From: Actinopolyspora lacussalsi subsp. righensis
GTDB taxonomy: Bacteria; Actinomycetota; Actinomycetes; Mycobacteriales; Pseudonocardiaceae
Length of the DNA stretch: 64,000 nucleotides
Assembly: GCF_900116555.1 (NCBI RefSeq)
Contig: NZ_FPAT01000002.1
Span: 496,001-560,000, forward strand
Direction: 5' to 3'
Shown in pieces: positions 16,111-25,001 of this stretch (position 1 is its first letter; each line of letters opens with the position of its first letter). The position numbers and the translations under genes are program-made. The notes under the pieces were generated by a model. It did no database searches, was not told where the DNA came from, and saw only the letters and a program-made list of their open reading frames with translations.

Positions 16111-16151
16111 CAGCGGGAAAGCGATTTCGACGACCTCGGGAGGAAGCGTTG

Positions 16152-16682
16152 GTGGAGTCCGACGAGCGGACGCCGCTGGTGGGCCTGGTGATGGGCAGCG
16201 ATTCGGACTGGTCGGTGATGCGCGAAGCGGGGGAGGCGTTGCGCGAGTTCGACGTCCCCTACGAGGTGGGCGTGTACTCGGCGCACCGCACTCCGCAGCG
16301 GATGCTGGACTACGCGGGCGGTGCGGCCGACCGCGGGATCCGGGTCGTCATCGCCGGGGCGGGCGGTGCCGCTCACCTTCCCGGCATGGTCGCCTCGGCC
16401 ACCGTGCTGCCGGTGATCGGTGTTCCGGTGCCGCTGAAGTACCTGGACGGGATGGACTCGCTGCTGTCCATCGTGCAGATGCCCGCCGGTATCCCGGTGG
16501 GGACCGTGTCCGTCGGTGGCGCCCGCAACGCCGGGCTACTGGCCGTGCGCACGCTGGCCGCCGACTCGGGAGAGCTCGGTGCGCGGTTGCGCGATCGGAT
16601 GAGCCGGTTCCAGGACGAGCTGGAGACCAAGGTGCTGGACAAGGACTCCGCGCTGCGCGAGCGGGTCGCGGGCGGGGAGTAG
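16152..16682 (+). CDS. purE: N5-carboxyaminoimidazole ribonucleotide mutase
   Basis: A 176-residue class I PurE that rearranges N5-CAIR (made by PurK) to CAIR. Motifs: [13 protein letters not shown] at the start with the phosphate-binding serines, SAHRTP near residue 43 with the catalytic His, and [13 protein letters not shown] near 70. GTG 16152 is chosen over TTG 16149 because GGGAGGA (16138-16144) then has better spacing. Length is typical of the octameric bacterial enzyme. Confidence 0.95.
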   Translation: MESDERTPLVGLVMGSDSDWSVMREAGEALREFDVPYEVGVYSAHRTPQRMLDYAGGAADRGIRVVIAGAGGAAHLPGMVASATVLPVIGVPVPLKYLDGMDSLLSIVQMPAGIPVGTVSVGGARNAGLLAVRTLAADSGELGARLRDRMSRFQDELETKVLDKDSALRERVAGGE

Positions 16683-16717
16683 GAGAGTCAACGCCGTGCG
16701 GAACCGGGAAGCCCCAC

Positions 16718-17503
16718 TCAGCCGAGCTCGTTGACGAGCACCGCTTCCTGGGCCGTGCCGATCGGGCCGTAGATGTCGAACAGCCGCGCTCGTGCCACCC
16801 CGATGCCACTGGTCTCGACGTCCCGGCGGATCTCCATGCCGAGCCATTCGCCGGCCAGCTCACGATGCAGGTAGCAGGTGATGTCGGTGTTGATCCAGGG
16901 GCCGAACAGCTCGCCGATCGGGCTGGCCGCGCTGATGCAGTCCACCAGGGTGGCGGTGTGCACCAGCGGGGTCATCGGTTCGGTCGGCAACAGCGGCACC
17001 GGCATCCGCATCCACACCCTGCTGGCGTCCGGGCTGCTCTGGTCGTCGATCCACCGCACGTCGACCACGTCGTGCACTCCCCAGCGCAGCCCGAGTTCGG
17101 GCGGGATCAGCGATCCGTCGGCGATCCCGTCCGGGCCCGTGAACGGCGGAACCGACGTGGAGTTCGGCCCGTCCAGCTCGCTGCGCCGCAGCAGCTGGGC
17201 GGTCGCCCGGGTGAGCGTCTCCTCTCCCCTGCTCAGTTCCGCTTCGATCACCTGGAGGCGTTTGCCCGACCGCAGTGTGCGGGTCGAGACCGCCACGTGT
17301 TCACGGGGAACCGGACGCATCAGGTCGAAGGTCATCCGGGCCACGAACAGCTCGGGATCGGCCGCCGCGCGCTCGATGGCGCGCGCCAGCAGTCCCGCCA
17401 CCGGCCCGCCCCCGGTCAGCTCGCCCCAAGGGTTTCCAGCGGCCTCGGTCGGGACGAATCCGGTTCCGTCGGTCTCGAACAGCGTCCGCGTCGCATGTGA
17501 CAC
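16718..17503 (-). CDS. Acyl-CoA thioesterase-like protein (double hotdog)
   Basis: A 261-residue protein resembling the TesB-like double-hotdog thioesterases: an N-terminal hotdog (about 1-120) with NPWGELTGGGPVAGLLARA, and a C-terminal one (about 140-260) ending in a strand-rich segment with TSGIGVARARLFD. Members hydrolyse acyl-CoA thioesters in the cytoplasm. It lies 64 bases downstream of the TIGR03089 gene on the same strand and may share its transcript. The physiological acyl-CoA is unknown. Confidence 0.75.
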   Translation of the reverse strand: MSHATRTLFETDGTGFVPTEAAGNPWGELTGGGPVAGLLARAIERAAADPELFVARMTFDLMRPVPREHVAVSTRTLRSGKRLQVIEAELSRGEETLTRATAQLLRRSELDGPNSTSVPPFTGPDGIADGSLIPPELGLRWGVHDVVDVRWIDDQSSPDASRVWMRMPVPLLPTEPMTPLVHTATLVDCISAASPIGELFGPWINTDITCYLHRELAGEWLGMEIRRDVETSGIGVARARLFDIYGPIGTAQEAVLVNELG

Positions 17504-17567
17504 ACCCTGATGCTACTTGCGAGTAATGCAAATTGCGAGACGTGTCGGATCCGGTTTTGTCGTCCCG

Positions 17568-18299
17568 TCAGCTCTCGGCACCCAGCTCCACCGTGATCTT
17601 CTCGTCGGAGCGCCGCTTGTCCAGCAGCTCGGTGTTCCCGCTCTCCGGCAGTCCGGCGAGTTGTACCAGTGATGCCCGCGCGGCCAGTACGGCCAACAGA
17701 CCGTCCACCGCCCCGTTCGGGAGATTCCAGTCCAGCGTGGAAAGCACCCGGTCCTGCTCGCCTATACCCGAGTTCGCGGCACTCCGCCGCGCCGACTCGA
17801 TCACCTCGTCCACAGTGGAGTCGAACAACGCGGGAGTGTCGTCGGGCACCGGCAGCGGTGGACTGAACTCGTCACCGCGTATCCGTACCTCGGAGGCGTA
17901 GTCCAACACCTTGTCGTCGAGTCCCGCCACGGATCCCCCGAGAGCGTCCAGCCCCACCGCGACGACGGTGTGCGCTCCGCTGCCCTCGGAAACCCGTTGC
18001 CCCGGTACGAACGCCGCCTCGGCTCCGGCAGGGGAGTCCGTCACGCGAGCACCGCACCACCAGGCTCCGAGCAGGATCCCGGCGGTCTGCCAGTGGGCGG
18101 GCAGTCGAACGGCCACCGACATGCCCGGTTCGAGGTCGAGTTCCTCGGTCAGCCAGTTGGCCGTTTTCGCGGCCCAGTTGCCCACCGTGGCGCGGGAGAG
18201 CTCGATCCTGCCTCCCGTGGCCTCGTCGTAGTGCGTGATCAGTGGACGCGCGGATCCGTTGGTAAGCAGGGGGGACAGCAGGGTCGCGGTGACGCTCAT
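17568..18299 (-). CDS. TIGR03089 family protein (truncated AMP-binding-enzyme-like)
   Basis: A 243-residue protein resembling only the N-terminal part of acyl-CoA synthetases (RPLITHYDEATGGRIELSRATVGNWAAKTANWL, then VAVRLPAHWQTAGILLGAWWCGA), without the adenylate-forming core motifs. This is the actinobacterial TIGR03089 family; a relative sits next to the LCP gene in M. tuberculosis (Rv3268). The conserved link with LCP ligases and rhamnose genes suggests a cell-envelope role, but no activity is established to my knowledge. ATG with a -10-like TAGCCT six bases before it. Confidence 0.8.
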   Translation of the reverse strand: MSVTATLLSPLLTNGSARPLITHYDEATGGRIELSRATVGNWAAKTANWLTEELDLEPGMSVAVRLPAHWQTAGILLGAWWCGARVTDSPAGAEAAFVPGQRVSEGSGAHTVVAVGLDALGGSVAGLDDKVLDYASEVRIRGDEFSPPLPVPDDTPALFDSTVDEVIESARRSAANSGIGEQDRVLSTLDWNLPNGAVDGLLAVLAARASLVQLAGLPESGNTELLDKRRSDEKITVELGAES

Positions 18300-18305
18300 G
18301 GGGGC

Positions 18306-18311
18306 AGGCTA
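18306..18311 (-). promoter_or_regulatory. -10 element, likely leaderless start of the TIGR03089 gene
   Basis: On the minus strand TAGCCT ends six bases before the ATG at 18299, so transcription should start at or beside the start codon. No ribosome site is visible. Confidence 0.4.
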
Positions 18312-18370
18312 ACCCACCGGGGAGGTGCTTACTCGATGTCTCCACCTCCAGTTGATAGAGCTGACCCGAT

Positions 18371-18430
18371 CGCTACTCGAGGTGCCCTCCAACGCAGCAA
18401 GGCGCTGACTCACGTGACGGCTACCCGACC
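18371..18430 (+). repeat. Dispersed repeat R3, copy 1
   Basis: About 60 bp beginning CGCTACTC, with the conserved core CAACGC-GCAAGGCGC-GACTCACGTGACGGCTACC. The second copy is at 23320-23380. It contains the palindrome TCACGTGA. It lies between the stop of an LCP gene and the start of the TIGR03089 gene. Confidence 0.75.
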
Positions 18431-18503
18431 GGCTACGCAAAGTTCCGTTATGAGTTATAAGAGAGTCACGCGCTCTCCGCCGTGCCGGGGCGGGAAGCCG
18501 TTG

Positions 18504-19976
18504 TCAGTGGACGCAGGGGATTCCTTCGGAGGTGATCTCCCGCCGCGGGGATTCCGCCGGAGCGGCCCGCACGCCGTCCAGCCGTACCAGCGGATTCCCC
18601 GTCATCCGATGCGTCGGTTCGGTCGAACCGGGTCGGGACTGGGTCGAACCGGGTCGGGATTGGGTCGAACCGGGTCGGGACGACGCGCCGGGTGAACCGT
18701 TGTTCGAGTCCGAAGTGGTCCCGGCGACGTCGTGGCCGAAGTCCGCGACGAACTCGTGCACCCGTTCCTCGTCGACACTGACGATGCTGCGCCCCGCGGA
18801 GTTGCGTGCCGTGGTGTCCTCGACCGGGATGGTCACGAAGCCGATGTCGCCGGAGGCCAGTGACTGCATCCTTCGCACGAAGTCGAGCACTCGCCAGTCG
18901 CTGTCCAGCACCACTGATTTGCGGGCCGCGGCCATCAGGTCGCGGAGCTTGCCGGTGTCCGTCAGGGTTCCGCTGGAGAGCACCTTGTCCGCGACGGCGG
19001 CCATGAACACCTGCTGCCGCACGATCCGGTCCAGGTCGCCGTTGGGCAGGCCGTGCCGCTGCCGGACGAACGAGAGCGCGTCCCCACCGGAGATCGTCTG
19101 CTCGCCCGCGGGGAACTCGGCGCCGGAGTTCTCGTCGCTGGTCGCGTGCTTCAGACAGACCCTCACCCCGCCGAGTGCCTTGGTGACCTCGTAGAACCCC
19201 AGCAGGTTCACCTCGGCGTAGTGATCCACCCCGACGCCCGTCAACGACTCCACGGCGCTGGTCAACGCGCGGATCCCCGCCCGCTTGGACAGTTTCTCGA
19301 TCTCCGCGGCGGTGTGGTCACCGGTGGCGCGCAGCTCGTCCTCCCTGGCGGCCTTGGTAAGCCCGTAAATCCCGTTGATCTTCCTGGCCTCCCCGGCGCG
19401 CTGTACCGCCGTGTCGCGGGGTATCGAGATGGCGGTGGAGGCAGTTCCGTCGTCGGGCACCCGCAGCAGGATGATCGTGTCCGTGTTCAGCCCGCTGGCC
19501 GACTCGGTGCGCAGCATGTCCAGCACCTCGTCCGGCAGCGGGTTGCCCTGGGCGTCGGTACGACTGTCGCTGCCCACGAGCAGGATGTCGGTCGCGGTGT
19601 CCTCCGGCATCCGCCGGGCCGAGTCACCGCTTCGCAGGTCGACCTTGTTGGACTGGTTCTCCAGCATTCCCAGCGCGGCCCAGCCCAGTCCGGTACCGGC
19701 CAGTGTCACCACCGAGGCGAGCACCAGCAGGGAACGCATCGTGATCCGGACCGTGCCGCGCAGCACACGGCTGCCGCGGCCACCGGCGGTTGCCGTTCCC
19801 CCGGTCGAGGTGACGGCCTCGGGAGCGTTCGAAGCCGCCGCTTCCCCGCCGGTGTCCGAACCGCTCTTCGTCTCGTTCTCCGGGAGGTCCGAGTCCGACT
19901 CCGCGTTACCGGACGCCGCCCCGTCCTCGTCGCGCGGCTCCTCCGACGACGTCTCGTGCGTGTCGGGCTCGTCCAC
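18504..19976 (-). CDS. LytR-CpsA-Psr (LCP) family phosphotransferase, paralogue 1
   Basis: LCP enzymes attach polyprenyl-linked glycopolymers (arabinogalactan in this lineage) to peptidoglycan. GTG 19976 is chosen because AGGAGG lies six bases upstream. The product is 490 residues: a polar acidic cytoplasmic tail, one membrane helix (MRSLLVLASVVTLAGTG), then the LCP domain with TDILLVGSDSRTDAQGN, ISIPRDTAV and SFVRQRHGLPNGDLDRI, which carry the conserved Asp/Arg residues. Near the C-terminus a 21-bp tandem repeat gives SRPGSTQ three times, then a tail ending ITSEGIPCVH. It lacks the LytR_C domain of paralogue 2, which lies 234 bp upstream on the same strand. Confidence 0.9.
   Translation of the reverse strand: MDEPDTHETSSEEPRDEDGAASGNAESDSDLPENETKSGSDTGGEAAASNAPEAVTSTGGTATAGGRGSRVLRGTVRITMRSLLVLASVVTLAGTGLGWAALGMLENQSNKVDLRSGDSARRMPEDTATDILLVGSDSRTDAQGNPLPDEVLDMLRTESASGLNTDTIILLRVPDDGTASTAISIPRDTAVQRAGEARKINGIYGLTKAAREDELRATGDHTAAEIEKLSKRAGIRALTSAVESLTGVGVDHYAEVNLLGFYEVTKALGGVRVCLKHATSDENSGAEFPAGEQTISGGDALSFVRQRHGLPNGDLDRIVRQQVFMAAVADKVLSSGTLTDTGKLRDLMAAARKSVVLDSDWRVLDFVRRMQSLASGDIGFVTIPVEDTTARNSAGRSIVSVDEERVHEFVADFGHDVAGTTSDSNNGSPGASSRPGSTQSRPGSTQSRPGSTEPTHRMTGNPLVRLDGVRAAPAESPRREITSEGIPCVH
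18621..18683. repeat. Three 21-bp tandem repeats inside the LCP gene
   Basis: GGTCGAACCGGGTCGGGA followed by CTG, TTG or CGA, three consecutive units, encoding Ser-Arg-Pro-Gly-Ser-Thr-Gln repeats in the external linker. In frame, so copy number could vary without harm. Confidence 0.85.
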
Positions 19977-20210
19977 TTGGGTCCTCCTGGAAAGCGGCCG
20001 TTTCCCTTCGGTGGTCACGTCGGGACCGCGACACGCCACACCGCACTCGGGACAGTGGCGCACACCGAACTCCGGATCAGCGTGTGGAACCGGGAGTCCA
20101 AGGTTAACGTGCGAAGGACGAGCTCATGTGAGGATATTTCGATTATCGTTGCCGTGTCGGCGCTGCTCGCCGGATCGCGGCCGACCACGGTCTCCGCCGA
20201 AACAGCTCGG

Positions 20211-21953
20211 TCAGTTCACGCAGCGAACTCCTCCCGCCGTGATCGGCTGTTCGTCGGTGCTCGGGTCGGTTTCCGAATCCTGCGCCCGCGCCGTGCCGTC
20301 CAGCCGCACAGCACCTTCGCCGGTGAACCGGCGGGTGCCGGGGCCGGTGTAGTCGTCCCCCAGATACACCGAGACGGTGCCCGCTGCCACGTCCTCGCCC
20401 GTTTCCACCGGTACGTCTCCCAGATCCGCGGCGGCCAGCTTCGCGGCCCGCTCGGTCCCGGAGGTGTAGCGCACCACCGAGTCCGACATCATGCTCTCCG
20501 CGTTGGCCGCGACCCCGCTGTCGAATCCTTCATCGGCGAGGTCGTCCAGTACGCGTCCGGCCAGGCCCGAAACCCCCGAGGCGTTGTAGACGTTGACCTC
20601 GGTGTCGGCGCGCAACTCTTCGGCCTGTTCGGCATCCTGTCGCGCCTGTTCGCGCTTGCGCTGTGACAGCAGCAGGTCGTCGACGAACCGTTTCACCTCG
20701 TCGGGGTCGGCGAGCAGCCCCGAGCTGGGGCCGTTCATCTCCACGGGGATGGTGTAGAACTCGATGTCACCGGCGGCCATTCCCTGCATCTGCTTCGCGA
20801 AGGACAGCACGTCCCAGTTCTTGTCCAGTGTGATCGAGTCCTGCAACGCCTTGATCAGATCGTTCAGCTTGCCGGGGTTGCTGAGCATGTTCGCCGAGAG
20901 CATCTTCTTGGCCAGGCCCGACATGAAAACCTGCTGTCGCACTATCCGGTCGAGGTCGCCCCTGGGCAGCCCGTGTCGTTGTCGGACGAAGGCCAGCGCG
21001 TCCCCCTCGGAGAGGGTGTGGACCCCGGCGGAGAAGTCGGCACCGGAGTACGGGTCGTCCACCGGGTTCTTCAGACACACCTTGACGCCACCCACCACTT
21101 CGGTGAGCTTGTAGAAACCGAGCAGGTTCACTTCCGCGTAGTGTTCGATCGTCACGCCCGCGAAGTCCTCGATGGTCTCCATCAGGAACTCCTTGCCCGC
21201 CTTCTCGGACAAGCTGCTCAGTTTCTTCTCGTCGGTGACCCCCTGCGCCTCCAGCTCCTCCCGCTTCGCCACGCGCTTCCGGTTCAGCGCGGAGTTGAGC
21301 TTGTGCTCGCCGAACTCGCCCATGTCGACCATGGTGTCGCGCGGGAAGGAGACCGCTCGGGCGCGTTTGCCGTTGTCGGGGATCCGCAGCAGGATCATCG
21401 TGTCGGTCAGGTTCCCGCCCCCTTCGCTCGCGCGGAGTTCGCGCAGCACCTCGTCCGGAAGTGGGTTGCCCTGGGCGTCGGTGCGGCTGTCGTTGCCGAT
21501 CAGCAGGATGTCGGTGGCGCCGTCCGGCGAGTCGCGTTCGTTGTTGATGTCGATGTTGCCCCGCAGGCCGGAATCGAGCTGACTCACCTTGCCCCAGCCG
21601 TACCCGGTGGTGCTCAGCACGACGAGCGAGAGCAGCAGCACCAGAATCCGGGGAGCGATCCGGGCACGGCCCCCGCGACCACCTCCCCGGCCGTCTCCCC
21701 GGCCGCCTCGTCGGTCCCACACGTCGTTCGGCGGCGGGGGCTGTCGGGAGTCACGCGGTTGGCCCTGTCGCTGTTCCCGCTGGCTACTGTGCGTACTTCT
21801 CGTTTCGTGCTGCCGTCCCGGTCGTGCGGCGGAACGCCCCCCGGCCTCGGGCCGCCTGCCGTCAGCGCGGTCGCCGGTGTCGTGGAGCCGGCGGGAATCG
21901 GGCCTTCCGGCGCGCCCGCTCGGGCCACCCGCTCGTCGTGGCCGGTTGTTCAC
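20211..21953 (-). CDS. LCP family phosphotransferase with LytR_C domain, paralogue 2
   Basis: A 580-residue protein: basic Arg/Gly/Pro-rich cytoplasmic tail (1-95), one membrane helix (about 98-118), catalytic LCP domain (about 140-420) with TDILLIGNDSRTDAQGN, VSFPRDTMVD and AFVRQRHGLPRGDLDRI, and a C-terminal LytR_C domain (about 460-545, VNVYNASGVSGLAGRV). It ends ITAGGVRCVN, very like the tail of paralogue 1. This full architecture matches mycobacterial CpsA/Lcp1, which ligate arabinogalactan to peptidoglycan. Rhamnose biosynthesis genes start just across the gap on the other strand. Confidence 0.9.
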   Translation of the reverse strand: MNNRPRRAGGPSGRAGRPDSRRLHDTGDRADGRRPEAGGRSAARPGRQHETRSTHSSQREQRQGQPRDSRQPPPPNDVWDRRGGRGDGRGGGRGGRARIAPRILVLLLSLVVLSTTGYGWGKVSQLDSGLRGNIDINNERDSPDGATDILLIGNDSRTDAQGNPLPDEVLRELRASEGGGNLTDTMILLRIPDNGKRARAVSFPRDTMVDMGEFGEHKLNSALNRKRVAKREELEAQGVTDEKKLSSLSEKAGKEFLMETIEDFAGVTIEHYAEVNLLGFYKLTEVVGGVKVCLKNPVDDPYSGADFSAGVHTLSEGDALAFVRQRHGLPRGDLDRIVRQQVFMSGLAKKMLSANMLSNPGKLNDLIKALQDSITLDKNWDVLSFAKQMQGMAAGDIEFYTIPVEMNGPSSGLLADPDEVKRFVDDLLLSQRKREQARQDAEQAEELRADTEVNVYNASGVSGLAGRVLDDLADEGFDSGVAANAESMMSDSVVRYTSGTERAAKLAAADLGDVPVETGEDVAAGTVSVYLGDDYTGPGTRRFTGEGAVRLDGTARAQDSETDPSTDEQPITAGGVRCVN

Positions 21954-22217
21954 GCCGAATCCCCCTTGAGCTCTGAGCGGGGCGGTGCCATCGGCGGAGG
22001 TCCGCCGCCCTTGCCGCTGTGTGTAGGTTAACGCTGATCACGGCAGTACGTGGTCCGTAGCGGGAAAAAGAGGCCTATACCCTTCCGGGTGACGTATAGC
22101 GTTCACGTTGGGTTGCGTATCAGCTGAGTTCACCCGCTGAACCGCATGACAGACTCGAATGGCCGCGGCGGCCCCGGGATCGTGCCGCGGGCGGAACACC
22201 GTGATGGGAAAGGTGTC

Positions 22218-23192
22218 ATGAAAGTCCTGGTCACCGGCGGAGCCGGTTTCATCGGTTCGCACTACGTGCGGCAGCTGCTCACGGGCGGGTATCCGGCTTT
22301 CGACGGTGCCGAGGTAGTCGTGCTGGACAAGCTCACCTACGCGGGCAACCCCGAGAACCTGGCCGAAGTGGCCGATCATCCCCGGCTGCGGTTCGTGCGG
22401 GGCGATGTCCGCGATCCGGAACTGCTCGCGGAGTGGCTGCCGGGGACCGACGTGGTGGTGCACTTCGCCGCCGAATCCCACGTGGATCGTTCCATCACGG
22501 CGGGTGGCGACTTCGTGCTGACCAACGTCGTCGGAACCGAGAACCTGCTGCGCGCGGCGGTATCGGCCGAGGTCACCAGGTTCGTGCACGTCTCCACCGA
22601 CGAGGTCTACGGCTCCATAGCCGAGGGATCCTGGTCCGAGGACCATCCGCTGGAACCGAACTCGCCGTACTCCGCCTCCAAAGCCGGGGCGGACCTGCTG
22701 GCCAGGGCCTATCATCGAACCCACGAACTGCCGGTCTGCGTCACACGCTGCTCCAACAACTACGGTCCGTACCAGTACCCCGAGAAAATGATCCCACTGT
22801 TCGTGACCAACCTCCTGGACGGCAAGGAGGTTCCGCTCTACGGCGACGGTGGCAACGTCCGCGACTGGTTGCACGTGGCCGATCACTGCAGGGGGATACA
22901 ACTGGTAGCCGAATCCGGTGAGCCGGGCGAGGTCTACAACATCGGCGGCGGTACCGAACTGAGCAATTCCGAGCTGACTTCCAGACTGCTCGAAGCAGTG
23001 GGTGCGGACTGGTCGATGGTGCGGCCGGTGACCGACCGCAAGGGGCACGACCGCCGTTACTCGTTGCGCCACGACAAGATCAGCACCGAGCTCGGCTACA
23101 GTCCCACGGTTTCGCTGCGGGAGGGGCTCGCCGAGACGGTGGAGTGGTATCGACGGAACCGTGCCTGGTGGGAACCGCTCAAGCACGCCTGA
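22218..23192 (+). CDS. rmlB: dTDP-glucose 4,6-dehydratase
   Basis: A 324-residue short-chain dehydrogenase-fold enzyme, step 2 of dTDP-L-rhamnose synthesis. ATG 22218 (MKVLVTGGAGFIGSHYV) fits the family N-terminus and follows GGGAAAGG; an upstream ATG at 22146 would add non-conserved residues. The NAD site is GGAGFIGSH. The catalytic area includes STDEVYGS and YSASKAGADLL (Tyr-x3-Lys), then NNYGPYQYPEKMIPLF. It supplies rhamnose for the linker made by the WbbL-like enzyme at 35331. rmlD is 234 bp downstream; rmlA and rmlC are not visible in the window. Confidence 0.95.
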   Translation: MKVLVTGGAGFIGSHYVRQLLTGGYPAFDGAEVVVLDKLTYAGNPENLAEVADHPRLRFVRGDVRDPELLAEWLPGTDVVVHFAAESHVDRSITAGGDFVLTNVVGTENLLRAAVSAEVTRFVHVSTDEVYGSIAEGSWSEDHPLEPNSPYSASKAGADLLARAYHRTHELPVCVTRCSNNYGPYQYPEKMIPLFVTNLLDGKEVPLYGDGGNVRDWLHVADHCRGIQLVAESGEPGEVYNIGGGTELSNSELTSRLLEAVGADWSMVRPVTDRKGHDRRYSLRHDKISTELGYSPTVSLREGLAETVEWYRRNRAWWEPLKHA

Positions 23193-23319
23193 GTGCCGGG
23201 CACACCCTCACCGTGCCCCCTCGGCACCCGTCGGGAAGCGCCCATGCGGGTAAGCAGCGCATGGAGCCCCGGTGCGTGAGTCGGATGCATTGCGAGGCCG
23301 GGCCGCTCGCCGCGTAGGT

Positions 23320-23380
23320 CGCTACTCAAGAGCCGGCCCAACGCGGCAAGGCGCCGACTCACGTGACGGCTACCAGACCA
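23320..23380 (+). repeat. Dispersed repeat R3, copy 2
   Basis: The second copy of the 60-bp element at 18371, about 80% identical by eye, with the same core CAACGC-GCAAGGCGC-GACTCACGTGACGGCTACC. It lies between rmlB and rmlD, 46 bases before the rmlD start. Confidence 0.75.
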
Positions 23381-23426
23381 CGTAACCAGGTCCAGTCATG
23401 AATTCCGAACGACGAGGAGAAGGTCG

Positions 23427-24338
23427 ATGCCGCCACCAGCACTGCTGATCCCGGGAGGACGTGGCCAGCTCGGCGCCGACCTGGCGGCCGGTCGGGGCTC
23501 GGCGGGGCTGCTGCACGCCCCCGGCTCCGCTGAACTCGACATCACAGATTCCGGAATGCTCGCCGACGCGGTCGACTCGTTCGCCGACGCCGCGAGCGAC
23601 GCTGGGCTGCGGCCGGTGGTCATCAACCTGGCGGCCTACACGGCGGTCGACGACGCCGAGTCCGACCGCGCGACGGCGGAGCGGGTCAACACGCGCGCTC
23701 CGGCCGAGCTCGCCAAGCTGTGCCGTGACCGCGGGATGCCGCTGCTGCACGTGTCCACCGACTACGTCTTCGCCGGTGACGCCGTCGAGCCCTACGAGCC
23801 GACCGACGAGACCGGCCCGCGCAGTGTGTACGGCAGCACCAAGCTGGCGGGTGAACAGGCCGTGCTGACCGCTCATCCCCGCGCCTGGGTGGTGCGCACC
23901 GCGTGGCTCTACGGCGCGCGGGGAGCGAACTTCGTCAGCGCGATGGCCCGGTTGTGCGCCGAACGTGAGACCGTCTCGGTTGCCGAGGACCAGATCGGAT
24001 CACCGACCTGGACCGTCGACCTGGCCAGTGGGCTGCTGGAACTGGCCGACTCGGTCGCGCGCCGGGACGAGCCCGCGGCGCGGGTGCTGCACTGCACCAA
24101 CACCGGCAGCGTGAGCCGCTACGAGTTCGCCAGGGCGGTGTTCGAGGAGCTGGGCGCCGATCCCGACCGAGTGCGTCCGGTCGCCACGGCCGATGTTCCC
24201 CGGCCCGCACCCCGGCCCGCGTTCTCGGTGCTGTCCGATCGGCGGTGGACCGAGGGCGGTCTCACTCCGCTGCGGCACTGGCGAGAAGCGCTGCGCGCGG
24301 CTTTCGAGCGGCACGGTGCCGTCTGGGGCGCGAGCTGA
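23427..24338 (+). CDS. rmlD: dTDP-4-dehydrorhamnose reductase
   Basis: A 303-residue NAD(P)-dependent reductase, the last step of dTDP-L-rhamnose synthesis. The nucleotide site is GGRGQLGADL. VINLAAYTAVDDAE is the family signature, HVSTDYVFAGD carries the catalytic Thr/Asp, and VYGSTKLAGEQ the Tyr-x3-Lys pair. ATG follows GAGGAGAAGG. In M. tuberculosis rmlD also lies next to LCP and wbbL genes. Convergent with the DedA-like gene. Confidence 0.93.
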   Translation: MPPPALLIPGGRGQLGADLAAGRGSAGLLHAPGSAELDITDSGMLADAVDSFADAASDAGLRPVVINLAAYTAVDDAESDRATAERVNTRAPAELAKLCRDRGMPLLHVSTDYVFAGDAVEPYEPTDETGPRSVYGSTKLAGEQAVLTAHPRAWVVRTAWLYGARGANFVSAMARLCAERETVSVAEDQIGSPTWTVDLASGLLELADSVARRDEPAARVLHCTNTGSVSRYEFARAVFEELGADPDRVRPVATADVPRPAPRPAFSVLSDRRWTEGGLTPLRHWREALRAAFERHGAVWGAS

Positions 24339-24382
24339 GTTCCGTGCACACGGGACTACTGCGGTTGTGACGGCTGGCCTGC

Positions 24383-24934
24383 TCAGGCGGGTGGAGCACC
24401 CGCCAACGGGGTTCCGAATCGCAGTAGTTCCGGAAGTGCCGCCAGCAGGCAGAATCGTGCCACTCGGCCGGTGGCGGCGCTGGGCAGCCACACCGGCCAC
24501 GGAACTCGCAGCATCCCGGCCGCGAGAACGACGGCGGCGAACGGCGGCACGCCGATCAGGCCGCTGAGCAGCACCGTGCTCGCCCCGACGACGGGGTGTC
24601 GTCGGCACAACCCGCCCAGTCGGCGCGGCCATCGCCACCCCTCGCGGCGACCGTCGCGGTTCAGCAGCCTCGGCAGCCGTACGGCACCCCGAGCGGCGAA
24701 GTAGTGCACCGCCTTGCCCAGCAGCTGTCCGACCGCCGCCACCGGACCCAACACCCACCACGGCGGGCCGTGCTGTGTCAGCACCACCGAAACCAGGTAA
24801 ACCTCGGCACTGAACACCGGTACCACCGCGGTACCCGCGCTCATCGCGAACACGCTCAGCGCCCAGAGCACCGTTCCCCCGCGAAGCGGATCCACCCGGT
24901 GTCCCGCCGAACCGTGCCGACACCCGGGGTTCAC
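24383..24934 (-). CDS. DedA/VTT-like membrane protein
   Basis: A 183-residue protein with about four hydrophobic segments. The pattern PVFSAEVYLVSVVLTQHG (N-terminal half) and VLLSGLIGVPPFAAVVLAAGMLRVP (C-terminal half, with the Gly-Pro-Pro turn) recalls the SNARE-associated/VTT domain of DedA proteins, some of which move undecaprenyl or phospholipids across the membrane. It is short for the family, and the match rests on these motifs. GTG start at 24934. Between rmlD and a glycosyltransferase operon, so a lipid-carrier role is plausible. Confidence 0.6.
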   Translation of the reverse strand: MNPGCRHGSAGHRVDPLRGGTVLWALSVFAMSAGTAVVPVFSAEVYLVSVVLTQHGPPWWVLGPVAAVGQLLGKAVHYFAARGAVRLPRLLNRDGRREGWRWPRRLGGLCRRHPVVGASTVLLSGLIGVPPFAAVVLAAGMLRVPWPVWLPSAATGRVARFCLLAALPELLRFGTPLAGAPPA

Positions 24935-25001
24935 TACTGACCACCTTCGGTGATCCTATCCGGTCCGAAGCCGTCGCGGTGCCGAATGTCGTGAGATCCA
25001 G

